This document shows positions 23,601 through 33,240 of a stretch of DNA of 64,000 bases, piece by piece. The stretch covers positions 16,299,666-16,363,665 of the forward strand of contig CM038919.1 of assembly GCA_021904315.1 (NCBI GenBank), given 5' to 3'. The notes under the pieces are model-generated. The model ran no database searches, was not told the DNA's origin, and was given only the letters and a program-made list of their open reading frames with translations. Numbering within the stretch: position 1 is the first letter of the stretch; every line of letters starts with the position of its first letter. This DNA is from Sphagnum magellanicum (taxonomy: Eukaryota; Streptophyta; Sphagnopsida; Sphagnales; Sphagnaceae). Made by a program: the position numbers and the translations under genes.

Positions 23601-25217
23601 TTGTTACTGATGACTATTAGGTCAAGAGGTACAACAGCACAACAGGATCACTATGTTGCATTGGGTGTAGGCAGCACTTGTTAGGTATACAGCAGCAAAA
23701 CGGGACTCCCCCGAGCGTTTAGTATCAGGATCAGATGACTTCACCATGTTCCTATGGGAACCAGCAACTGGAAAACATTCAAAAGCTCGCATGACTGGTC
23801 ATCAGCAGGTAGTTTCCTCCCTTGTGCTCCCCCATGACAGCCCACCAGATAGCATGAATGGACCTGCATGTTTATAAAGTTTCAGCAGACTATGATGTTT
23901 TCAGCCAGTGGGGATTATAACTATTGTTGGTACACTAAGCTGTATTGTTTTTGGGCAGTTAAGAGGTCATGTGGGTCAAAGCTTTGTCCACTATGTCAAC
24001 AGCAAAGAGTTCCCATTTCCAGACTGTTCAAATGTGAGGTGAAATGTTGAATATATGCAAGAATCACCTCATTCTCATTGGTGGAAATAATGGCTTTGAT
24101 GGGAGTTGACTTGAATTGCTGTCATTGCAGCTAGTGAATCATGTGTACTTCTCACCTGATGGGCGGTGGGTAGCCAGTGCATCATTTGACAAGTCAGTGA
24201 AACTGTGGGATGGATACTCTGGCAAATTCATCACAACTTTCCGTGGCCATGTTGGCCCTGTATACCAAATTAGGTTTGATGGCCTCCTTTTCCTGTCTTC
24301 TTTGAGCTTGCTCAGACACAATCAAACTTTGATCATAATGTAAGTCCGTCTGTCATGGACAAGACCAAGGGTATTGGTCAATATTGCTGTAACCATGCTG
24401 TGTCATACAACATATCTTAAAGGGAGATATGAGTGAGAAGGAATGCAAACTATGTTGGAAAACCTTTTGACCATTATGTACTTTGTATGTGACAGTTGGT
24501 CTGCTGACAGCAGGCTATTGGTCAGTGGTAGCAAAGATTCCACTATGAAGGTGAATCTCCAACATGTACTTGAATTCCTGCAAAGCAAAATTGTTGTGCA
24601 AGCTGTGTGCTGATATATGTTATGGCAACTCTAGGGACACAAAGGTTTTGGAGATAGAGTATTATGCAAATTGAGACTACTGTGCTTGTTTCTTGTGTTA
24701 GACATTTGTGACAACCTCATGAGGATGCAGTAATCTTTGGTGTGACATTGCCAGATGTGGGATATGAAGACCTTGAAGCTGCGGGAAGATCTCCCTGGCC
24801 ATGCTGATGAGGTATTCCTCTGTGAAATCTCTGACTAGTGCGGCTCTGTTTTAATAAGGATTGTGGGCAGGGGACAAGTTGACTTGTTTTCTCAAACCTT
24901 GGAGTATCTTGGGACTGCCCTTTTGAGAAACTTGAGTGGTTTTGATCTGGGGATTACTACCATCACTCTTGATGTCCAGATTCAGCAACCCAGTATTTTG
25001 TTAAGATTTGTATCCTGCACAACCCTAGAGACAATTTATCACATAGCTCAGGGATCTCAACTCCATCTCAAAAGTCTGTTTTGGGGTCTTATGGAAGGCA
25101 GAAAATTCACTGGGAAGAACTGTTGGTTGACAGGTGTTTGCCGTGGATTGGAGTCCGGATGGTGAGAAAGTGGCCTCTGGAGGCAAGGATCGTGTGCTAA
25201 AGCTATGGATGAGTTAA
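20604..25217 (+). CDS. NLE1: Notchless homologue, WD40 60S ribosome-assembly factor
   Basis: Thirteen exons, all introns GT-AG and in phase: 20604-20753, 21115-21196, 21331-21420, 21572-21697, 22248-22375, 22695-22894, 23000-23063, 23392-23502, 23671-23808, 24131-24273, 24496-24550, 24755-24811 and 25134-25217 (TAA). Together they give 1428 nt, 475 residues, matching the usual family length of about 470-490. Residues about 12-78 form the NLE domain ([20 protein letters not shown]...[12 protein letters not shown]). Residues 108-474 are eight WD40 repeats, for example [14 protein letters not shown]...[48 protein letters not shown] and [20 protein letters not shown]. In the family the NLE domain engages the AAA ATPase MDN1/Rea1 during release of assembly factors from pre-60S particles in the nucleus; essential in plants. 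Introns are 105-550 bp. ATG 20604 is chosen because the NLE domain starts about a dozen residues later. The gene looks intact. Confidence 0.95.
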
Positions 25218-25883
25218 TGCTAATAATCTTCATTAACTTTCAAGAATCTTCAGGTGAGTAAAGCTCTTCACATGTGTCAAGTAGATGCTTTTCCTTCCTG
25301 TTTTTCATGGGCACTAATTTCAGTATAAGGTCAAGTGGTTGAAAATTCAATTGAACAGGAAACAACTCTTGCTGTCTTAGGAAGTTTGCAGCTAGAACTA
25401 CCAAAGAAGTGGGGTGCTGCACACCTGAACAAGACTGTTGATAAGCAGTCAACTAGCAAAACCTTATGGTGATTTCGGTTGCCAGATGACTTAAATCACT
25501 TACTTGAGGACTCCTTTCCAATTTTTGGATGTCCCAAATCACCGAAGGACAATGGTGGATGGCTGTGATCGAGTAGGTTGTTCAGCACTTCTGCAAAGCT
25601 AGCCATTGTCCCTATTGCTTTCTTGCAGCTGGAAGACCTGTGTCATGTGATCTTTTGATTTGACAAACAAGGCAGATGTGTTAATGAAAATCTATGAAAC
25701 ACCACAGAAATTACTGCTGGTAGACATGTGTGGAAATGTGAGAAGGTTGTGTATATCTCATAAGGTGTGAATGCTTAGAATAGATTTAGCAAACAGGTTC
25801 AAATGTCTAAGACCATCTAGTTGACAAATTTGTAAGTTCATGTCACATTCAACCCTGTTAATCCTCATGACTAGGAGAAACAG
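25218..25883. other. 3' flank of NLE1
   Basis: Probable 3' UTR and spacer. No conserved coding segment and no element ends seen. Confidence 0.4.
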
Positions 25884-26181
25884 GGGTTGTGTCACACTGT
25901 GGCCTTGCCATTTACATTAAAAGGTATCTTAAGGCAAAAGAAGAATTATGAAAACTCAAATATTTCATCATGCAAAAATATAATCTTAAAAAAATCCTCT
26001 TAAAAAAACTAAAATCCCTCAAGATATTACAGCTCTATAACTAATCTCAAGTTTCGACATAAGCCAAAACATTGTCTTTCAAAAATCTTTGTATAAAAAT
26101 AGACCTATTACCTAGGTGCCAAAATCCATTAAGCTACTAAACTCTATAATGAATCTAGATGCAATATACTTGCCTTGGTAG
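25884..26181 (+). repeat. Dispersed repeat, copy B
   Basis: Same-orientation partner of 4661-4967 (see that entry). It sits about 670 bp downstream of the NLE1 stop codon. Its outer flanks do not match those of copy A, so the two edges mark the element limits. Confidence 0.8.
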
Positions 26182-28294
26182 CAATCCTTGTGACAACATA
26201 TCTTTGAGAATGATCACAAAGCTAGGGGTCCAGAGAACTAATAAATACCCTGCCCACACTCCCATTGTACTTCATGATCAGTTGCCAATTTAATGTATAG
26301 CATAAATTACTCTTCAATTGGTTAAACTGGGTTGGGTTAAATCAAAGTTGGAAATATAGATGCATTGGTTCCAATTATGAATTGTAAAACATGTTGATTG
26401 TATGAAAGTAAAAGGTTGAAGAAGGTTCAGTTCCACATTTTGACATGAACAGATGGTCCACAACAACAACAAAAATTTGATTTCATTAAAGAGTAAATGG
26501 ATGGTTGGACGTAGTGAAACAGACAAAATTGTTGCCACCCAGAGAAGCAAGCTGCAGCTCCTGTGTGATTGCATGTCTAGTTTTGGCCACAAGGCTTGTG
26601 GTGGACACTTAGCTTTTTTTGCTTATGGAAACAGGTCCAAGCTACAAGAGAGTAGATTTTATGAAGATCTGGTCAATGGGCAAAATTCACGAAAAGCTTA
26701 TGTTGTTTCTCAAGTGAAAAGGGATGTGGCAACTAAACCTGCTATGTTAGTTTTAAGGTAAAATAGAAAAGCCACCTGTTAGGCAACATCAATTAGCATT
26801 ATGTAATTTTTTAGTCAAAATATACATGACATAGTGGACACAACTAAGCATTTCATCATTTTGGATATGACTAATGTGCTAATTTATAGTTATTATAAAT
26901 GATTGATCATTGTTGACTATATAATCAACTTGTTTCGATATATACATTTTAAACTAAAATCAATCTTAAAAGATAGCACATAAAAGACATGATTTGTAGA
27001 CATAACATGGAAACACATTTCAGATATAAGAATAATAAAAAAAGCTTATTTCTTTGTAGGTTACTCATTCACCTAACTAGCTTTCTAGTGTTGGGAGGGA
27101 AAAAGTAGTTTACCAACATCACTAGCTAGATGCTTTTTGGAAATTGTGGGAAAAAAGGACTCCATCTTTCAAGGGCTACCCTAGGGGCATGTCATGAAGG
27201 TTGAAGTGACCTCACCCTACCTTACTCCATGGACACATGAACATTCACTTATAGTTTAGTCTGCCCAATTTTTTTCATTCATCACTTTACACCACATCAT
27301 AATTTAATACCTAGAATTTTGAAAACATTTGGTAAAATGGGATTTTTGTTGGTTAGATAGACAAAGGGAATTTGTGTGTTTTTCATACATGTGGAAGAAT
27401 GCACACTAAGTTAATAGCTCAGTAAAGTGAAGAACTAAAAAGAAATTGTGTATCGATTACGAAATGTGAATTCTCCAAATCCCACTTTTTCTTGAAGTTA
27501 ACCATCTCAGTCTGAAAACCCCACTGGAATAAGTGACGAACCAAGATTGTTATTGCTACTAAATTGTTGTAGAACAACCTTTTACATTGGCAATATGTTC
27601 CAGAGAATAGAACAGAAAGCTCGTAAAGTGGCTTCAACTCTTGTCCAACAAATCTTATTGACAAAGAGTGAAGTTGGTTTAGTATGTTGAAAAGTCGCAT
27701 CTAGATGAGAACTAAATGGCATAACCATAACACCCTATGATTTAGACCAAACAAGCTGCAAATAAGGATCCAGTCATTTATTTTGATTTTTTTTTTCTAG
27801 TAGGAATTATGAAGCCAAATGATTCAAACTCATCATTTCTCAAATCAGTTAAGTGGAATGAGTTAGTTTAACTTGAAGAAATAGAATTGTATGAAAAATA
27901 TACAATATTATTAATTTGACAACCCACAATAATTCCTCAATTTAACTATATAAATTATACATTTTGAACAATTATATTTAGCACACAACATTAAGAGGAG
28001 CCTAAATGTACAAACTTAGTAAGCTGGTGATGTTACACATGATTGCATCCTTACTAGCATAGGTCAGCTATGGTTTTTTACAAGTCCTCTAAGGTCCAAG
28101 GTTAGGTGATGGAATTAGCCCCGGAAGCCTTGTCCTTTAGGTACGGTGTGGCTAGGAGGAGTGAAAGCCCATGGGCCTAAGCTCCTATTGGGCTTTGAAG
28201 CTAGTTAAACAAGAGCATAAATCTCCATGGCTATCACAAGTTGGTTAAACAGGAACATAAATCTCCATAGCTATCACATTGATTTGAGGAACAT
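26182..28294. other. Intergenic DNA between NLE1 and the P450 gene
   Basis: The two genes converge here (plus and minus). A local direct repeat lies at 28200-28280 (AAACARGARCATAAATCTCC twice, with SCTATCACA). A frame of about 100 codons at 26453-26761 has no recognisable motif and is not called. Confidence 0.4.
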
Positions 28295-30570
28295 TCATGG
28301 ATTATAGAATTGAGGTGGAAGTCGGGGAGTAGCTCGAGCTTTCAAGGGTGTGACCAAGGACATAGTGAGTCCAAATGCTTCCTCTTGCATGTCAATGTCA
28401 TCCTTACCCTCAGGGAGTTGCCAATGGAAGGCTTGTAGTAACCGAGCAAGTCCTAATGTCACAATGCATTGCCCGAGTGAAGCACCTGGACATACTCGCC
28501 TGCCTCCACCAAAAGGCACTGAACGCATCTCTGGATCAATCCTAAGAGGATCCACATTCCCCGTGTCGAGCCATCGTTCTGGCCAAAACTCTTCAGGCTT
28601 GTCAAAGGATTCAGGATTCCGGCCCATGTCCAAAGCGTTGATAAGCACGGTGGTGTTTTTAGGTATGTCATAGCCTGCCACTTTGGTGGGCTCTCTTGAC
28701 ATGTGTGGGACAATGAAGGCACCACCAGGATGGAACCGGAGTGTCTCCTTGAACACTGCCTTGAGGTATGTGAGCTCATTGAGATGAGACTCCTGTACCA
28801 CTCTTTCGATTCCATTCTCATCTTTACCACATACTTTGCTAATCTCTTCTTGTATCTTCTTTTGCATTTGGGGATTTCTCACCATCTCTGCCAAAGTCCA
28901 TTCCATGGGCACCGACGAAGTCTCTGTGGCCACAGCCATTAACTCCTGTGACACAGCAACAATTCAAAGATCGGCATCTATCTTCTTCTTTTGAAGTGTA
29001 TGACAAAGCACGAGGTGAACACTATCATTAAGGCGCCAGGTGAACATTATCATAAACAACATGCAAAGATCACAAGGCACTAGGGACAAAGAGTTCAATA
29101 AGGTTGAAATTTCAAACCAGAAACTGCAGTGAAAAATAAGAAATGAACTCACAGTTCACACAGTAAAACAACATGAGGTCATGACCATTCCTCAACAGGT
29201 GGGACCAAATGGACACTACTACATCGTTCCTTAGCGAGTCCTTCTAGTCTGTCCCGTAAACCCCGTCCCTTACATCCTCACCCAACAGTAGCCATGGTGT
29301 TTTTGGGTTTCTGTGAGATTTCCACTTAACACCCAGCGTTGGTTCATGCAACAGCAGCAATGGTGTTTTTGGTTTTCTGTGGGATTTCCACTTTACTCCC
29401 AGCTTCGGTTCATGCAACTGTAGCAATACTTGTGTTTTTTGGGTTTCTGTGAGGAGCTAACTTGTATTGCAAAGAAGAGAAAACCTTGAATTTTTTATAA
29501 TGTTGTCACTCTAGTAATCTAGTGTACATGTCATGAGAGTTGCGTACCAGAATGAGAGCTTGAATGGTGTCATTAGAAAGGCGTTCAGCGCCGTTTTCAC
29601 CAGGCAAAGCCAAGAGGACGTCCACGAAGTCATGGGCGGATTGCAGAATGTCTGCATCGACTGCTGCTGCACCACTACCACCCCCGCTACTAGTAGTTCT
29701 ACAGCTTCGAGCTTTCAAGGCAGCCTCGTAGTGCTCTCGCATGATGACGTCGAGAAAAGTTCTTGCCTTGCGCATCGCCTTCCTCATCTGGCGTTCGTAG
29801 CCTTGAAGATCAAACGGTTTCAGAAACGGGATGTAATCACCCACGTTGAAAACACCCAGTAATTTGAATGCTACGTGCAGATAATCTTTGAAAGCCGCCG
29901 CTTCCTGTACTGATCCCTGCACGTCTGCCGCCGACGCACCGAAGTATTTCTTGGACATCATCATTCTTGTGGCGATGTTCATAGTGAAAGTAGTCAAGAG
30001 TTCTCGCAATTCGACTTCCTGGCCAGCTTGTTTAGAAGCGATCTCAAGCACCTGCGAAACGAGAATTTGAGCTTCCTCGTGCCTGTCCTTGTGGAAACGC
30101 TGAAGTCGACTGGGTGCCAGAAGCTCCTGAATGCAAATCTTGCGCAGATGACGCCAGTGGGGACCGTATTCACTGAGTGCGAACCCCGCGCCTCCGTATA
30201 CCATGATGTCGCGAGCTGAGCTAGGGGGTCTTGAACAGAACACATGGTCTTGATGCTTCAGAAACTCACGCACGATTGCTGGGCTGTTTGTCACCACTGT
30301 GGGTCTAGACCCGAGACGAAGATACAAGAGTGGCCCGTATTTCTTGTTGAGCTCCATCATGCGTCGATGGGTACTACAACCTGCAAAGAGCGGTAGATTG
30401 CCTACGATAGGCCATGGTCGAGGCCCTGGAGGCAACTTCAGGCCTTTTCTCTCCTCCGAGCTGATCACAAACCAATGCACCCATAGCAACAATAGCAACA
30501 GCAATGGAATCAATACCCCAGGCTGCACAAATTTCCAACTCCATAACTCCTCGCTCGTCCAAGTCTGCAT
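28295..30570 (-). CDS. Cytochrome P450, A-type (CYP71 clan)-like
   Basis: Two exons, 29548-30570 (341 codons) and 28295-28945 (216 codons plus TAA-type stop), joined by a phase-0 GT-AG intron of 602 bp; 557 residues. The start is ATG 30570 (MQTWTSEELW); codons upstream to 30585 are open but lack ATG. Features: membrane anchor (residues about 18-36), proline hinge PPGPRPWP (47-54), C-helix WRHLRK (139-144), I-helix AVATETS (345-351), ExxR in KETLR (E408, R411), FWPERW (461-466) and heme loop PFGGGRRVCPG with ligand Cys493. Such enzymes are ER-bound monooxygenases using NADPH-P450 reductase. The single intron just before the I-helix fits A-type genes. The I-helix reads VATET where AGxDT is usual. 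A Ser/Gly/Ala insertion (293-303) makes it slightly long. Substrate cannot be inferred. Confidence 0.92.
29287..29455. repeat. 66-bp tandem repeat in the P450 intron
   Basis: Units at 29287-29352 and 29353-29418, plus a 37-bp partial third unit to 29455. The unit contains GGTGTTTTTGGGTTTCTGTG, ATTTCCACTT and GGTTCATGCAAC. It lies close to the intron 5' splice end. The period is 22 codons, so the minus strand stays open across it, but the location is intronic. Confidence 0.85.
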
Positions 30571-30830
30571 GTCGATCTGCAACAATTATGGAGACTGTCT
30601 ACAAGTCTTTTAGCTTCTAATCCCCGGTCGACACAAAGTTCAGAGCGAGGCAGGTGCTCCTCAAAAGGGGAAAAAATAAAATAAAATCCTCAAACACAAA
30701 AACACGAATACAACCCAAGCTCAAATACTTGCTTCTACTCTCAAAGAAAATGTACTAGCTACGCTGGATGGACTCGCTTAAATAAGATTATTATTAGACT
30801 TGGATCTAGTACTCAGTTGTGAGCTCCAGG
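30571..30830. other. 5' flank of the P450 gene
   Basis: Probable 5' UTR and promoter of the minus-strand P450. AT-rich; no convincing TATA box was picked out. Confidence 0.35.
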
Positions 30831-30838
30831 TACAAAAG

Positions 30839-31046
30839 AACCCAAGGGTGATGGCTCAGTGGTATAGCCCTTGTCTGGGACCTTTCTGGGTTCAAACTCA
30901 ATGGTGTGGGGGGGGGGGGGGGGGGGTGTGTGCAGGTGAAAGCCCTGCCAGGCCTCTCTACCACTGAGTTTGACTTGGGGAGCGCCAAGAGCTTGTCGGT
31001 CAGATCTGCTGTTGTGCTTTTATAAAAATTTAAAAAAAAACCCAAC
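30839..31046 (+). mobile_element. tRNA-headed SINE
   Basis: The head GGGTGATGGCTCAGTGGTA has the Pol III A box (TGGCTCAGTGG) and GGGTTCAAACTC the B box about 35 bp later. A run of 19 G (30908-30926) follows, and the element ends in an A-rich tail (TTTATAAAAATTTAAAAAAAAA). TACAAAAG occurs just before it (30831-30838) and just after it (31047-31054) as a probable target-site duplication. The body pairs CTCAGTGGTA with TACCACTGAG (30960-30969), so the transcript could fold. It lies upstream of the P450 gene. Confidence 0.75.
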
Positions 31047-31054
31047 TACAAAAG

Positions 31055-31642
31055 CAACTGAAACTACTTGCAATCCAGGCTAATTGGATAAAGACTCTGA
31101 TGTCCAATCGGCCAAGGCAGACATCTGACTTACACAAATTCAATTGCAAGACAACCAACCCAGCTCGGCCTTTTTGACACTCCAAAAGAGAGAGAGAGAT
31201 CTCGAAGGGAAGTGTCCTTAAAGAAGGTATGGGTCATTATTGCAAGCAAGTACTGCATGCTTCTTCTTTTTTCTGCGACTGCCCATTTTCCTGTTCAACT
31301 TGTGTCTCCTGGTGCCCAGACACATCTTGGAGCTGCCCAAACACACACAGTTTTGGATCCTACTATGCAGGTTTTAATGGGCATCTAGCCCAAAACATGC
31401 ATTAAAAGACCCAATGTGTGTCTGGGCATCATCCATCAGGCCAAGGGCAGATCATGAAAAAAAGAAGCAGGGCTTTTGTACTGCCTGCAATAAGGATCCA
31501 TAGCTTATTTGACATCTTTCATTTGAAAGATGCTCTCATACACCTTTGAGGAAAAGAGGGGACAATCCAACGTCGTCTTATGAGTCAAGCGGGCCATCCT
31601 TACATATGTATGTACTATGTACCGGAGGTAATTACAGCTGCC
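31055..31642. other. Intergenic DNA
   Basis: Nothing coding recognised. A short inverted pair is seen near 31340-31430 around CAGACACA/TGTGTCTGGGC. Confidence 0.35.
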
Positions 31643-31665
31643 TGCTTACATGCTGCTGCAATTTC

Positions 31666-32264
31666 ATATCAAAAAATTTCAATAAACAACGGCTCAACAT
31701 GACACATCATCAATTTGATAAAACTTAAACCATTTCTCTACAGGGTCATTCACCCTCCTTTAGATTAAGGTCAGATGAGGCTCTTTGATCTCAAGCAATG
31801 TTTGTTCAACAAGAAACTCCCTGTTTTCACAAATTTGGTCTCTGTTCATTGTTAAGGGAGGTGGTGGTATGGGGCATTTGGGTTGAGAGGAAGATCAGGA
31901 TTTTCATGCCCTCCTCTGGCCAAAGGCTCAGGAGACTGATTTTCAACCATCTTGTCCCCTATGAGTGTTTACACTGGTATCATATGCTCAAGCATATTGA
32001 GCATCTCCCCTTCATTGCTGCCAATTAGCTTGATGAACTTGCATGTCCCCATTACACCTTGTGTGTCAGAGATAACCTCCATGTTAGATAGAGTTACCAA
32101 GTTCCTAGCTTACTTGGTCTCATTAATGTAGTGTTCTGGTTTTGCTGTTTGGTCCAAGAGTTTGGTTTCCTCCCTTGGTGTTTCTGATTTGTTCTTGTTC
32201 TGTTTCTTAATGCAATGGCTTTTGCCAGTTGTTCACCAACAAAAAAAAAACCTTAACACATGCA
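31666..32264 (+). mobile_element. 5'-truncated LINE fragment with 23-bp target duplication
   Basis: A frame at 31798-32028 has LLREVVVWGIWVERKIRIF, the pattern found at the C-terminus of plant LINE reverse transcriptase proteins after the zf-RVT motif (W-IW-ER-RIF). A 3' trailer follows and ends in an A10 tract near 32241-32250. TGCTTACATGCTGCTGCAAT plus TTC (23 bp) is present at both 31643-31665 and 32265-32287, a long target-site duplication typical of target-primed reverse transcription. Fourteen bases lie between the A-tract and the second duplication. Only the last part of ORF2 is present. Confidence 0.75.
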
Positions 32265-32287
32265 TGCTTACATGCTGCTGCAATTTC

Positions 32288-33018
32288 TTACTAACTATTT
32301 CCCACCTTTCCTAATAATTACCTCCATTTTATAACTATCTCGATCTTTTTCCTTATACATCAACATGGATATGAAAAAATAAATTAACATGTGTCTTTTC
32401 ATGTCCATGAAATCTATATTAATTTAAATTAAATTTGACATTGAAATTAATGATGATGAATTATTAAAAATCATATAAAAACATAAAAATCAAGTAAAAT
32501 AGTTAATCGTCACTAATAGTGCGCAGCAATGTGAAGCTCAAATTGATAATGGTACTTGAACATGTATCCTAGCATATACACCTCTGGACCTTAACACGCA
32601 CTCTCTCTCTCTCCCAAAAAGGACAAAAATCATCGTCTCCATTTTAATTTTTTGACAAGGGCCCCCACAAAAAGGAGAAATCTCCTTTACCAAAGTGAAA
32701 TTCATTCCACCCTGAAATAAGGAATATCTGGAGCTTTTGATCTGACATTTGAAGAGAAATATTGCAGGACTTTTCACATTTGGTGTTCTCTTTCCAAAAT
32801 TTGGAAAGTTATTGGATTTTTTGCTCGCCTATCATACTTCTTAACCAGTTGATGTTTCATATGCTTTTGGGGTTGTATTTGTATAAATTTGTAGGTTACT
32901 TCTCCAGTGGGATGGTTGATGGTCTCCCACTTCCCCTTGTGGTTTTTCTTTCCATTTTACCCTTTCCAGCTTCGGCACACAAGTGCTGAATATTTATTAT
33001 AATTATTATTTCAAAAAT
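32288..33018. other. Intergenic DNA
   Basis: AT-rich, no gene recognised. A CT microsatellite (CTCTCTCTCTCTC) occurs near 32600. Confidence 0.35.
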
Positions 33019-33240
33019 TTGGTGCCTGATTTTTTTTTTGAAAATTTCAAAAAATAAGGAGTATAAATAATGTAATCACATCTGTTTGAAGAGCTTTTTC
33101 TATTGTAATTGCGGTTAGATAGTTCATATTTAGTACTATTTAGTTTGACAAAGTTGAGGTTCAAATTTGGCTGCCTTCAAGAACTATTGCAACAATTTTG
33201 ATTGGAGTATTGAAAATTTTGACATAAAGTGCTGAATGTT
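33019..33240 (+). repeat. Diverged dispersed repeat, copy 1
   Basis: Matches 47698-47915 in the same orientation. Shared blocks are ATTTGGTGCYTGATTTTTT, GGTTCAARTYTKGCTGCCTT and GACATAAAGTGCT/CCACATAAAGTACT. The GGTTCAA block resembles a Pol III B box, so a SINE origin is possible. Strongly diverged. Confidence 0.5.

Noticed and set aside
29244-29426. 60-codon frame with a repeated 22-residue peptide
   Set aside because: It lies wholly in the P450 intron and results from the 66-bp tandem repeat.
30571-30585. P450 start five codons upstream
   Set aside because: The codon at 30585 is TTG; the first ATG in frame is at 30570 and already gives a normal P450 N-terminus.
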